This document shows, one piece after another, positions 26,435 to 35,261 of a stretch of 64,000 nucleotides of DNA. The notes under the pieces are model-generated. The model saw nothing but the letters and a program-made list of their open reading frames with translations. It was not told the DNA's origin and ran no database searches. Both the position numbers and the translations under genes were made by a program. The DNA is from Arthrobacter sp. H-02-3 (GTDB taxonomy: Bacteria; Actinomycetota; Actinomycetes; Actinomycetales; Micrococcaceae), in assembly GCF_003097355.1 (NCBI RefSeq), contig NZ_PYUI01000004.1:186001-250000 (forward strand). The letters are read 5' to 3'. Numbering within the stretch: position 1 is the first letter of the stretch; each line of letters begins with the position of its first letter.

Positions 26435-27938
26435 TCTGGCCTTTCGTCGTCGGGGCTTGCCGGGCGGCAGGCCGTCCTAGGAGCGTCCGGGCTTGTTCGA
26501 CGTAACCGGAGAGCGTGTCCCGGTGGAAGACCCGCAGCGCGGCGAGCGCGAGGGCGGCAAAGACCGCGAACCCGCCAAACAGATGCCACACGCCGGACAC
26601 GCCGGCCAGGGCCAAAACCCAGTACCCGGCCGCGCCCCAGGCCGCGGCATGCACCGCGGGGAAGATGGCCGCCAACTGGGACTTCAGGCTCACCCCGGTC
26701 AGCCGGGACTGGATGCGCAGGAGCACGGGCGTGAGGAGGAAACCGGCGGCAGAGTACCCGACGGCGACGCCGAGGACGCCGAACTGGAGTCCGATCACGA
26801 TTCCTCCCACCTGCACGACGGCGGCCAGGATCTCATACCGGAAGATCAACCCGCCCTGGCCCAGGCCCTTCATGAGGGAGGGCGTGACGTAGAAAATGGT
26901 CTCGCGTGCGCCCCCGATGGCGAGCACACTGACCAGCCCCGCTGCGGGCAGCCACTCGGGACCCAGGACCAGGCCCACGAGCTCCGGCGCGGCGCAGGCC
27001 ACAAAGGTCATCAGCGGAACCGCCGAGATCGCCAGCAGCCGCGTCGCGGACACGAGGCTTGCGGCCACCTTCTCCGGGGTGCCCGCCGCCCGGGAAAAGG
27101 CCGGAAACATGACCCTGTTGACGGTTTGCCCGATCAACTGCACGGGGATGACGAGGATGCGGTAAGCCATCCCGTACAGCGACAGGGCGGCGACGCCGAG
27201 CACGCGTCCCACCAGAATGTTGTCCAGGTTCCGGGAGAAGTAGGCCAGGCAGTCCGTGGCAAAGACGCTGACGCTGAACCGGAACAGCGGCGCGACGGTC
27301 CGGAAGGCGAAATTGGGGACGGGCCCCCGGCTGGCCGCCAGGAGCAACGCGCTGCAAACAAGGTCCGTGGTGACCACCTGGTACACCATGGACCACGGGC
27401 CGGCCCCGGCAAGCGCCGCGCCGATCCCGGCCGCGCTGCCCGCGGCGGCCGCGGCAATATCCGCCGCGCCGACCTTGTGGAGGGCCAGCTCCCTGGACAG
27501 CATGGCCCGCGGCGTAATGGCCAGGGCTTTGACGGGGATCGCCAATGCCAGCAGCCGGAGGATCGGCTCGAGCTCAGCGACGCCGAAGAACTGGGCGATC
27601 CCTGGAGCGGCGAACCAGGTCACCATCCCGAGCAGGACCGCCACGAGCAGGTTCAGCATGGCGGTCGCCCCCGCCATGCGGCGGGTGACCTCGGCGCGCT
27701 GGACCAGCGCCGCGGAGAGGCCCTGGTCCAGCAGCAGCGCCACGAGGCTGATGTACACCGTGGCTGCCGCGATGACGCCATAGCTCTGCGGTCCCAGGAG
27801 CCGGGCCAGCACCACGGCGCAGAGCATCTGGAACCCCTGCCGGGCCAGCACTGCTCCGAAGCTCCACCGGACGCCCCGCGCCGTTTTGGGCTGCGTGCCC
27901 GGACCTGTGGCGGTGCCCGGGGCGGCGCGGCTGATCAC
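26427..27938 (-). CDS. Wzx-type polysaccharide flippase (MOP family)
   Basis: A 503-aa membrane protein with about 12-14 hydrophobic segments. The opening ARGVRWSFGAVLARQGFQ and RLLGPQSYGVIAAATVY is typical of the lipopolysaccharide/teichuronic-type MOP transporters that flip lipid-linked repeat units across the membrane. The start is set at GTG 27938, which overlaps the stop of the upstream glycosyltransferase (GTGA); the longer frame upstream would lie inside that gene. It pairs functionally with the Wzy-like polymerase and Wzz-kinase encoded divergently. Confidence 0.9.
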   Translation of the reverse strand: MISRAAPGTATGPGTQPKTARGVRWSFGAVLARQGFQMLCAVVLARLLGPQSYGVIAAATVYISLVALLLDQGLSAALVQRAEVTRRMAGATAMLNLLVAVLLGMVTWFAAPGIAQFFGVAELEPILRLLALAIPVKALAITPRAMLSRELALHKVGAADIAAAAAGSAAGIGAALAGAGPWSMVYQVVTTDLVCSALLLAASRGPVPNFAFRTVAPLFRFSVSVFATDCLAYFSRNLDNILVGRVLGVAALSLYGMAYRILVIPVQLIGQTVNRVMFPAFSRAAGTPEKVAASLVSATRLLAISAVPLMTFVACAAPELVGLVLGPEWLPAAGLVSVLAIGGARETIFYVTPSLMKGLGQGGLIFRYEILAAVVQVGGIVIGLQFGVLGVAVGYSAAGFLLTPVLLRIQSRLTGVSLKSQLAAIFPAVHAAAWGAAGYWVLALAGVSGVWHLFGGFAVFAALALAALRVFHRDTLSGYVEQARTLLGRPAARQAPTTKGQNG

Positions 27939-29095
27939 AGCAGCCTGCCCGCAGCCTGCGCCAGGTGCCCCGCCATGAGGGTCCCGTAGCGTTCCGGGCT
28001 GTGCCTGCGGCCCGCTTCCACGGCGTCGGAGCTGGCGCTGGACCGGTAGTCCTGCCACTGGCCGGCGACGCGGGCGAGCGCGGCGGCGAGCTCCACGGGG
28101 TCGCCAGGCTCGACGAATTGCGCCGACCGGTAACCCGCGGCGGCCTCCCGCAGGCCCGAAGTATTGCTGACGACGACGGGCCGAGAGGCCAGGACGGCTT
28201 CGACGGCCGTATTGCCGAACGGCTCGTCGAGCCGAGAGGGCACCACCACGACGTCGGACTCCGCAAGGAACGGCCAGACGTCATTTTGGAAGCCATGGAA
28301 CCTGACGTGGCCTTCGGCGCCGTGGGCGCGGACCTGGCTCCGGAGGCCGGCCTCGTAGTCCTCGTATCCCGGGAATACCGCGCCGACCACCGCCAGCCGG
28401 GCCGGCACGCCGTCCCGGCGCAGCCGCAACAGCGCGTCGATGGCGACGTCCACTCCCTTGCGGTGGGACAGCCGTCCGACATACAGGATGCGGAGCCCCC
28501 CGTGCAGGTCCGGCCGGGGCGGTGCGGGATGGGCCGGCCCGGGGACCCCGTTGTAAAGCACTCTTGAGTGGCCGAGGAGCGCAGGGAGTGCCGCAGCCAA
28601 CGTGTCGGAGCTGAACTGGCTGTTGGTCAGGATGCCGCGGGAGAACAGGAGAGGCAGCGCGAGGGCCGCGCGGAGGGCCCGCGGGGCGTTGGCCTCCGCC
28701 TCATGGACGTGGGTCACCACCGGTACACCCGTCAGCCGTCCCGCGGCCGTCCACAGCGGGACCGTAATGGTGTTCGCCAGGATGACGTCCGGGCGCGCGC
28801 CGCGGATCACGCCGATGCTGCGGAGGAGTCCGTGCACTGAGGTGCCGGCCAGCTTCACCAGGCCCGGGGCCGTGAGCAGGCTCTTGCGCAGCACCGGCGT
28901 CGGGGACAGGATGACGGCTGCGCCCCGGCGCTCGAGTTCGGGCACGAGGGGCCCCGGCGACGGCAGGGCCACCAGGACGCGCGCACCGCTCCGGTGCAGC
29001 CCGTCGATGGTTTCCAGCAGCACCCGGTCCGAACCGTAAAGGTCCGCGCTGGGGTGTGCCACCAATACCGAGAATTGCTCCCCGCCAGTCCTCAT
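27935..29095 (-). CDS. Glycosyltransferase family 4
   Basis: A 386-aa GT-B enzyme. The start at 29095 (MRTGGEQFSVLVAHPSADLYGSD) has a GAGGGGG site. The N-terminal acceptor domain is followed by the donor domain with LRILYVGRLSHRKGVDVAIDAL and the EX7E-like region PSRLDEPFGNTAVEAVLASRPVV, both characteristic of GT4 retaining enzymes. First gene of the reverse block, coupled to the flippase. Likely adds one sugar of the repeat unit. Confidence 0.9.
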   Translation of the reverse strand: MRTGGEQFSVLVAHPSADLYGSDRVLLETIDGLHRSGARVLVALPSPGPLVPELERRGAAVILSPTPVLRKSLLTAPGLVKLAGTSVHGLLRSIGVIRGARPDVILANTITVPLWTAAGRLTGVPVVTHVHEAEANAPRALRAALALPLLFSRGILTNSQFSSDTLAAALPALLGHSRVLYNGVPGPAHPAPPRPDLHGGLRILYVGRLSHRKGVDVAIDALLRLRRDGVPARLAVVGAVFPGYEDYEAGLRSQVRAHGAEGHVRFHGFQNDVWPFLAESDVVVVPSRLDEPFGNTAVEAVLASRPVVVSNTSGLREAAAGYRSAQFVEPGDPVELAAALARVAGQWQDYRSSASSDAVEAGRRHSPERYGTLMAGHLAQAAGRLL

Positions 29096-29183
29096 CGTGT
29101 GCCCCCTCGATTGGTACCGCGGCGGAAGGCACCACCGAACAGGACCAGCGCCGCTGCTGATGCAGGAACACCGATCCGGCCAC

Positions 29184-29197
29184 GGGGACATGTCCCC
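29184..29197. promoter_or_regulatory. 14-bp perfect palindrome in divergent promoter region
   Basis: GGGGACATGTCCCC is perfectly palindromic and sits 90 bp upstream of the GT4 start, directly next to the 13-bp iteron array. It looks like an operator for a dimeric regulator of the divergent polysaccharide operons. Confidence 0.45.
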
Positions 29198-29199
29198 GG

Positions 29200-29250
29200 G
29201 ACCTGTTGTTGAGACCCGCCACTGAGACCTGCCGCCAGGACCTGTTCCGT
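29200..29250. repeat. Four 13-bp-period iterons (GACCTG)
   Basis: GACCTG, GACCCG, GACCTG and GACCTG start at 29200, 29213, 29226 and 29239, exactly 13 bp apart; a fifth GACCTG lies at 29277, one base off the register. The array is in the 378-bp gap between the divergent GT4 and Wzz-kinase genes and may bind a regulator cooperatively. The rest of that gap (29251-29428) has no gene. Confidence 0.55.
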
Positions 29251-29428
29251 TACTGCCCGGAGTCACGTGGTGTCCGGACCTGCAGGACCGTCCTAGCTTA
29301 GGGAAAAGACTACGGCCGGTCCCGGAGTTTGGCTAGGAATCGGGCCCTGCCGCCAAAGACACAGAAGCAAAAAGCTTCCGCATGGCACGGACGCAGTCAA
29401 TAATGGTGCGTCAAGGGACCATGAAGAA

Positions 29429-29448
29429 CCGTGCCGCTACAGGCACGG
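29429..29448 (+). promoter_or_regulatory. Leader hairpin upstream of wzz-kinase gene
   Basis: CCGTGCC and GGCACGG pair perfectly around a 6-nt loop, ending 25 nt before the proposed start. It is probably in the 5' leader of the mRNA and could affect translation or processing. Confidence 0.4.
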
Positions 29449-29473
29449 CGTGGTGGCCGTATGGGGGGTTCGC

Positions 29474-30937
29474 TTGGAACTGTCTGAGTACGGACGTGCA
29501 ATCGGGCGGGGCTGGCTGGTTGTGCTCGTATGCCTGCTCGCCGGCATCGGCATTGCCTGGGGTGTCACAGCGACGGCGAAGCCGGTGTATCAAAGCACCG
29601 TCAAGTTCTATGTCGTGTCGCCGCCGTCCGCGGGGCAGTCATCCCTGCAGTCCCTCGAGCTGTCGCGGGGACGCATCGCCTCCTACGCGAGCCTGATCAA
29701 GAGCGACAAGTTTGTTGAGCGGCTGGTCAGCAGCAGTTCCACCGGCCTGTCGGCGACGGACATTGCGGAGAGCGTCACTGCCTCGGCGGACCAGGACACG
29801 CTGATGCTGACGGTCGTCGTGAGTCTTCCCGACCCCGCCAAGGCCAACCAGGTGGCCCGGGAGATCGTCTCCGGCCTGAACCCGGCGCTGGACAACGTCG
29901 AGGCCAGGACCCAGAGCGGCGGCGGCCAGACAGACCTGAACGTGGTGGCCGGCCCCACCGCTGAGACGGACCCGGTGTCCCCCCGGCTTGCGTTGAACCT
30001 TGGGCTCGGCGCCCTGCTTGGCCTCGGCGCAGGCATCGCGATCGCGGTCACGCGCCGGATGATGGACCATACGCTGCGGACTCCCGAAGAGGTCGAAGAC
30101 GCGTCCGGGCTGCCGCTGCTGGCGCGCGTCCCGGCCAGCTCCGAGGCGGGCACCATGTCCGACATCCTGAACAGGCGGCAGTCTTCCCTGCTGGACGAGG
30201 CGGCACGCCGGCTCCGCACCAACATGGACCACCTGTCCGCGCTGCCGGCCTCCGGCGTCGTGCTCATTTCCTCGGCGCGGGCGGGGGAAGGCAAGACGAC
30301 CGTGGCGCTCATGCTGGCCCGGGCCTGGGCAGATGCGGGCGAGAAAGTCCTTGTTGTTGAAACGGACCTGCGCCGGCCCCGGCTGGCAACAGAGCTCAAG
30401 CTCGGCAACGCACTTGGCCTCGCCGAGGTCCTTGCCGGCCGGGCGGGCCTGTCCGGCGTCATCCAGAAAACGGCCAGCGACCGCCTTCACATTGTGGCCG
30501 CGGGCTCGGTTCCCGAGAACCCGACCGAACTTCTGGCGGGCCAGACCATGACCGCCGCCCTGGGCGAGATGCGCGGCAGCTATAGCCGCATCATCCTGGA
30601 CGCCCCGGCCATGCAGCCCCTCAGCGACGCTGCCTTGCTCGCGGTGCAGGCCGATACCACGGTGCTGGTGGTCAGATACCAGAGCGTGACGCGCGAACTG
30701 CTGAGCGCGTCCCTGCGGAACCTTGTGCTGGTCAAGGCGACGGTGGCGGGTGCCGTGCTGAATGCCCTTCCGCTCCGCCTGTCCGAAGGCCGCAATCAGC
30801 CCCCCGGGAAACCAGGCAAGCTGCGAAAGCAGAACAAGCCGGGCAGGCTGCGCAAGCCGAGCCAACGCGCCAAGGGCACGCCCCCGGCGGTGCCCGCAGA
30901 ACCGGCACCGGTCAAGCACTCCGCCGCCCGGCGGTGA
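29474..30937 (+). CDS. Wzz/BY-kinase fusion controlling glycan chain length
   Basis: A 487-aa protein. A Wzz-type chain-length domain with two membrane segments (about residues 10-30 and 175-197) is fused to a CpsD/Wzc-type ATPase. Walker A (SSARAGEGKTTVAL) lies near 268-280, Walker A' (VVETDLRRPRL) near 300 and Walker B (RIILDAPAM) near 377. The TTG at 29474 (MELSEYG) is preferred because GGGGGG sits just upstream; in-frame GTGs at 29450/29453 lack a ribosome site. The C-terminal tail is basic and Pro-rich and contains no Tyr, unlike the Tyr cluster that BY-kinases usually phosphorylate. It should regulate polymerisation by the Wzy-like protein encoded next. Confidence 0.87.
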   Translation: MELSEYGRAIGRGWLVVLVCLLAGIGIAWGVTATAKPVYQSTVKFYVVSPPSAGQSSLQSLELSRGRIASYASLIKSDKFVERLVSSSSTGLSATDIAESVTASADQDTLMLTVVVSLPDPAKANQVAREIVSGLNPALDNVEARTQSGGGQTDLNVVAGPTAETDPVSPRLALNLGLGALLGLGAGIAIAVTRRMMDHTLRTPEEVEDASGLPLLARVPASSEAGTMSDILNRRQSSLLDEAARRLRTNMDHLSALPASGVVLISSARAGEGKTTVALMLARAWADAGEKVLVVETDLRRPRLATELKLGNALGLAEVLAGRAGLSGVIQKTASDRLHIVAAGSVPENPTELLAGQTMTAALGEMRGSYSRIILDAPAMQPLSDAALLAVQADTTVLVVRYQSVTRELLSASLRNLVLVKATVAGAVLNALPLRLSEGRNQPPGKPGKLRKQNKPGRLRKPSQRAKGTPPAVPAEPAPVKHSAARR

Positions 30938-30993
30938 GCGTGGACGCCGTCGTGGTGCCGGGCCCGGTCGGTCTGCCCGGCAGGGTGGCCTGA

Positions 30994-32301
30994 ATGCAGC
31001 TGGCGGCCTGGATCGGACTGTGCCTCGCGGCGGCGTTCTTCTTCCGCAGGAAGGTCAGGGTGCCTGCGGCGGCGGTGCTGGCCCTATGGCTGCTGGTGCC
31101 GGCCATCGGGTCCGCGACCGTCACCGGAGTGTCCTCCGGCCCGCTGTCCGTCCACGCCGCGACCTGGCTGGTGCTCTCGATTTTCCTCGTCCGGCTGTTT
31201 CACGACCCGGGCAGCCTCCGCGTGGTCCTGGGCCGGCATTTCCCCCTGTTCCTGATTCTGGGCGTGGTCATGGCGGCGGCGTTCCTGGCCACGTCCACCT
31301 CAGACACAGGGGGTGGAATGGTGGTGCTGGTGGACCAGATCGCGGCGCCGGTGCTGTTCTTCCTGCTCCTGCTCTCCGACGCCGTCCGGGGCGGAGGGCT
31401 CGTGGTGATGCTCCGGTCCGTGCTCCTGGCGCTCGTTGCCCTCGCGTGTGCCGTCGCCGTCGCGCAGTGGCTGACGGGGCGGGTCCTGTTCTACGAGTCA
31501 GGGTTCAAGACCCAGTACTGGTTCGCGAGGGACTACGGGCGCTGGATGGGGACGCTGGACCAGCCGCTCGCACTCTCCCTCGCCATCGCGGTTGCGGCTC
31601 CGCTGGTGGCAGGCCTCACGCGTCAGTGGTTGCAGGCCGGGCTGCTGGGCCTCATGGCGGTCGCCATGCTGATTTCGCAGTCCCGCGTGGGACTTGTGGC
31701 GCTGGCCGTGGCGACCGTGATGGTGGTGCTTTTTGTGCGCCGGCCCGTCTGGGTCAAGACGGTCATGCTCACGGTGATGACGGGAGCCATCATGGCCATC
31801 ATGGCGTCCCCGCTGGTGGCCGGCGTGGCGGCGCGGGTTGCCAACGACACCGGGTCCGGCGAGGCGCGGGGCGTTGCCGTGGAGTACTTCCTGAGCCGCT
31901 GGAGCGACTTCGCGGTGGCCGGACAGGGGATCGGTTCCAGCTTCCGGCTGGCGGCCCAGGCCGGCCTGAAATCGAGCTTCGAGAACCCCACCCTGATGTA
32001 CGGCATCGACTTCGGGCTCCTGTTCGCCCTGCTCTACTTCGGTTCCATGGCCGTTATGGTGCTCCGCGGCCTGCGGACCGGGTACCCGGGCCTGGCGCTG
32101 GCCGGCATCATGGCGGTGGTCATTCCGCAAACGTACAGTTCCCTGGCCACGCGTTCCGCCGCCGGCATCGTGATCTGGACCGTGCTGGCCATGGTGGTCA
32201 TCGCCACCGATGAGGCCCGGGCACGTACGGCGCCTGCGACTGCCCCCGTGAAGGCCCCGGTCCTCGCCGCGGCGAACCTGCCGGACGCCGGCTCGTCATG
32301 A
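30994..32301 (+). CDS. Wzy/O-antigen-ligase-like polymerase
   Basis: A 435-aa multi-pass membrane protein (about 11-12 hydrophobic segments) with a large extracytoplasmic loop near residues 150-180 and SQSRVGLVALAVATVMVV, a pattern of the O-antigen ligase/polymerase family. A second loop region (YFLSRWSDFAVAGQGIGSS) is also typical. It should polymerise repeat units on the outer face. An in-frame stop directly before the ATG fixes the start. A 19-codon frame (GTG 30934 to TGA 30993) bridges it to the kinase gene and may couple translation. ATGA overlap with the next gene. Confidence 0.82.
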   Translation: MQLAAWIGLCLAAAFFFRRKVRVPAAAVLALWLLVPAIGSATVTGVSSGPLSVHAATWLVLSIFLVRLFHDPGSLRVVLGRHFPLFLILGVVMAAAFLATSTSDTGGGMVVLVDQIAAPVLFFLLLLSDAVRGGGLVVMLRSVLLALVALACAVAVAQWLTGRVLFYESGFKTQYWFARDYGRWMGTLDQPLALSLAIAVAAPLVAGLTRQWLQAGLLGLMAVAMLISQSRVGLVALAVATVMVVLFVRRPVWVKTVMLTVMTGAIMAIMASPLVAGVAARVANDTGSGEARGVAVEYFLSRWSDFAVAGQGIGSSFRLAAQAGLKSSFENPTLMYGIDFGLLFALLYFGSMAVMVLRGLRTGYPGLALAGIMAVVIPQTYSSLATRSAAGIVIWTVLAMVVIATDEARARTAPATAPVKAPVLAAANLPDAGSS

Positions 32302-33851
32302 TCGGCCGGCGGCAGTTCCTGGGCCTCGCCGCCGCCGGGACCGTACTGGGTGCGGCCGGCTGCGCGGGCTGCCCAGGAAGCCCGGCGGCCGGGGTCGCTT
32401 CCCGACCGCGGCCGGTGATCGCGCCGGCGGCGTCCGCGGCCGGGGGCTTCGTCACGGAGGGCGCCGTCGCGGCGCCGGGGGACAACGGGCCCTTCACGCT
32501 CGCCACGCTGCTGGCATCGCCGTCGTTCTTCGTCGCCCACCGGGGCTCGGGGGACAATTGGCCGGAGCACACCATGCGGGCCTACCAGGGAGCCGCGGCC
32601 GCCGGGCTGAAGGCGATCGAGGTTTCGGTGTCGGCCACCCTGGACGGTGTGCTCGTCTGCCACCACGACCTGAACACCCGGCGGCTGACCGGCACTGACC
32701 TGACCATCGCCCGGGCACCCTACGCCGCGCTGGAGCGGCTGCGCAACGACGCCCGGGCCTGGCTGGGACCGGCCACACCGCTGGAGCCCATCGCGCTCCT
32801 CACTGACGTCCTGGACACCTTCGCGGCCAGCCATGTGATCTTCTTGGAGGACAAGCCCGGGACCAATGCCGACGAAATCCTGACCCTCCTGGAGAGCTAT
32901 CCCGCGGCCCGGGACCACGTGGTGTGGAAGCAGCCTTCCGCTTCGCCCGGTCACGCCCTCGCCGCGGCCCGGGGCTACACCACCTTCGGGTACATGACCG
33001 CGCGGGACCAGGGCAAGGTGCCGGAGCTCATCCCGCGGACAGACCTGCTGGGAGTCCACTACACCGTTCCGGAAGCGATGATCCGCCAGGTGGTCGCCTC
33101 CGGCAAACCGGTACTCGCCTGGGAACTGCATCGGCGCAGCGAGTACGCCCGACTCCGGGACCTGGGCGTCCGGGGATTCATTTGCGCCAACGTCCGCTAT
33201 GTCCTGCACCAGGACGGCCCGCTCCAGCAGGACGGCTTCGCCGCCGGGCGCCGCGGCACCGGCGATCTGCCGTGGGCCGCCGACGCCGTCTGGGATGACC
33301 AGCCGGCTTTTGCCGACGGGGCCGTCCGCATGTCCGGCCCGGATAAGTCCGGCTACGTGCTGGGCTCGCTGGCCGGGGCCGTGGATTCCCCGGACTGGGA
33401 GTTCGAGTTCGAGCTCCGCTGGCCGTCCGGGCTCCCGGCGGCCGGACCCGGGGCGGGCGTGGCCTTTGGCCAGGACACCGACGCGCCGAACCGTCCGGGG
33501 TCGGCCCCGAAGGTCCCCGGCTACGCTTTGGACGTCGCCGCGGACGGCACCATGGCGCTCTACCGGCAGGACGCCGGGCCGGCGGCCCCCGTCCGGCTGG
33601 CGGAAACCGGCTCCCCGGCGCCGCGGTCCGGGGAGTGGATGAAGTTCGTGGTGTCGGTGGGTCCGTGGCGCGTTGGCGTCCGCCGGGACGGCGGCGGAAC
33701 CTCCGGGTGGGAGGTCTCCTCCGGGGACACCCGCTACGGCGGGGCGTGGCTGACCCTGCTGAAGAATTACGACGCCGGACCTCCCGTTGAGTTCCGCGGC
33801 GTGCGGCTCCGCGCGGTGGCCGCGCAGGAGGGCTGCGGGAACGTGGGATAA
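32298..33851 (+). CDS. Exported glycerophosphodiesterase-like protein with C-terminal beta domain
   Basis: A 517-aa protein with a twin-arginine-like signal (GRRQFLGLAAAG) and a possible lipobox ending at GAAGC (residues 17-22), so exported and perhaps lipid-anchored. Residues about 75-310 form a GDPD-type TIM barrel: HRGSGDNWPEHT (catalytic His), IEVSV, CHHDLNTRRLTG, and VIFLEDKP for metal/substrate binding. The C-terminal 180 residues form a concanavalin-like beta domain (WEFEFELRWPSG ... GEWMKFVVSVG). GDPD enzymes hydrolyse glycerophosphodiesters; here the substrate could be a phosphodiester in the surface glycan or a lipid headgroup. Last gene of the second forward operon; the true activity is uncertain. 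Confidence 0.83.
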   Translation: MIGRRQFLGLAAAGTVLGAAGCAGCPGSPAAGVASRPRPVIAPAASAAGGFVTEGAVAAPGDNGPFTLATLLASPSFFVAHRGSGDNWPEHTMRAYQGAAAAGLKAIEVSVSATLDGVLVCHHDLNTRRLTGTDLTIARAPYAALERLRNDARAWLGPATPLEPIALLTDVLDTFAASHVIFLEDKPGTNADEILTLLESYPAARDHVVWKQPSASPGHALAAARGYTTFGYMTARDQGKVPELIPRTDLLGVHYTVPEAMIRQVVASGKPVLAWELHRRSEYARLRDLGVRGFICANVRYVLHQDGPLQQDGFAAGRRGTGDLPWAADAVWDDQPAFADGAVRMSGPDKSGYVLGSLAGAVDSPDWEFEFELRWPSGLPAAGPGAGVAFGQDTDAPNRPGSAPKVPGYALDVAADGTMALYRQDAGPAAPVRLAETGSPAPRSGEWMKFVVSVGPWRVGVRRDGGGTSGWEVSSGDTRYGGAWLTLLKNYDAGPPVEFRGVRLRAVAAQEGCGNVG

Positions 33852-33942
33852 TTAGGTTTAATCTGTGTGACGTATTTCCTGCGGCCGGCTGCCCGGCCGG
33901 CCGGGGTGCGCCGCAGCGAACGCCGATCCAGGAGTCCCCGCC

Positions 33943-35250
33943 ATGGTTGCCACCCCAGCCCACCTCCGCCGCTCTGCCGCCGCGCTCGGAAACGACGAGG
34001 TCCTGAGGATCCGCAACGACTTCCCGATCCTGCAGCAGCACGTCAACGGCAAACCGCTCGTCTACCTGGACTCCGGGGCCACCTCGCAGAACCCGCTCAG
34101 CGTGCTCGAGGCCGAGCAGGAGTTCTATGAGCGGCGGAACTCTGCGGTGCACCGCGGGGCACACCATCTTGCCGTCGAGGCCACCGAGGTGTTCGAAAAC
34201 GCCCGGGAGACCGTGGCCGACTTCATCGGAGCGGAGTGGGACGAACTCATCTGGACCTCCAACGCCACGGAGGGCCTGAATCTGCTCACCTACTCGTTCC
34301 TGAACGCCTCCCTGCCCGGCGCGACTCCCGACGCCGCCCGGTTCGCGCTGGGCCCGGGCGACGAACTCGTCGTCACGGAAATGGAACACCACGCCAACCT
34401 GATTCCCTGGCAGGAGCTGGCGGCCCGGACCGGCGCCGTCCTGAAGTTCATCCCCATCGACGACGCCGGAGCCCTGGACCTGGAGGCCGCCGCCGGCATC
34501 ATCGGCCCCCGCACCCGTGTCCTGGCATTCACCCACGCCTCCAACGTCCTGGGCACCATCAATCCCGTGCCGGCCCTCGTAGCCCTGGCCCGGTCCGCGG
34601 GGGCGCTCGTGGTGCTCGACGCGTGCCAGTCCGCGCCGCACCTGCCCCTGGACGTCAAGGCGCTCGACGTCGACTTCGCGGTGTTCTCCGGCCACAAGAT
34701 GCTCGCGCCCACCGGAATCGGGGCCCTCTACGGCCGCTCGGAGCTGCTCAACGCCATGCCGCCGTTCCTGACCGGCGGTTCCATGATCACCACCGTCACG
34801 ATGGAACGGGCTGGCTTCCTGCCGAGCCCGCAGCGCTTCGAGGCCGGCACCCAGCGCATCTCGCAGGCCGTCGCCCTCGCCGCGGCGGTGAACTATCTCA
34901 GCGAAACCGGGATCGACCGCATCCATGCCTGGGAGGCAGAACTCGGGCAGCGGCTGGTGCAAGGCCTGGGCTCCATCCCCGGAATCCGGGTCCTGGGCCC
35001 CGCGGCGGGGGAGGAACGGATTGGCCTTGCCGCGTTCGACGTCGCGGGCGTCCACGCGCACGACGTCGGCCAGTTCCTGGACAGCCGGGGCATTGCCGTG
35101 CGGGTGGGACACCACTGCGCCCAGCCGCTGCACCGCCGGCTCGGACTGACGGCCACGACCCGGGCCAGCACCTACCTGTACAACACCACGGACGATGTGG
35201 ACGCGTTCCTCAACGCGGTCGCCGATGTCCGTGCCTACTTCCAAGCCTAG
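33943..35250 (+). CDS. sufS: Cysteine desulfurase SufS
   Basis: A 435-aa PLP enzyme that takes sulfur from cysteine for Fe-S cluster assembly. PLP-binding Lys252 is in FSGHKMLAPTGIGALYGR and the persulfide-forming Cys392 is in RVGHHCAQPLHRR. LVYLDSGATSQNP and NSAVHRGAHHLA mark the group II (SufS) type. AGGAG lies before the ATG. It is followed 11 bp later by sufU, the usual partner in Gram-positive bacteria; no sufBCD is in the window. Confidence 0.95.
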   Translation: MVATPAHLRRSAAALGNDEVLRIRNDFPILQQHVNGKPLVYLDSGATSQNPLSVLEAEQEFYERRNSAVHRGAHHLAVEATEVFENARETVADFIGAEWDELIWTSNATEGLNLLTYSFLNASLPGATPDAARFALGPGDELVVTEMEHHANLIPWQELAARTGAVLKFIPIDDAGALDLEAAAGIIGPRTRVLAFTHASNVLGTINPVPALVALARSAGALVVLDACQSAPHLPLDVKALDVDFAVFSGHKMLAPTGIGALYGRSELLNAMPPFLTGGSMITTVTMERAGFLPSPQRFEAGTQRISQAVALAAAVNYLSETGIDRIHAWEAELGQRLVQGLGSIPGIRVLGPAAGEERIGLAAFDVAGVHAHDVGQFLDSRGIAVRVGHHCAQPLHRRLGLTATTRASTYLYNTTDDVDAFLNAVADVRAYFQA

Positions 35251-35261
35251 GACGGACATCC

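Noticed and set aside
30934..30993. 19-codon frame between the kinase and the polymerase
   Set aside because: Too short to support as a protein; mentioned only as a possible coupling leader.
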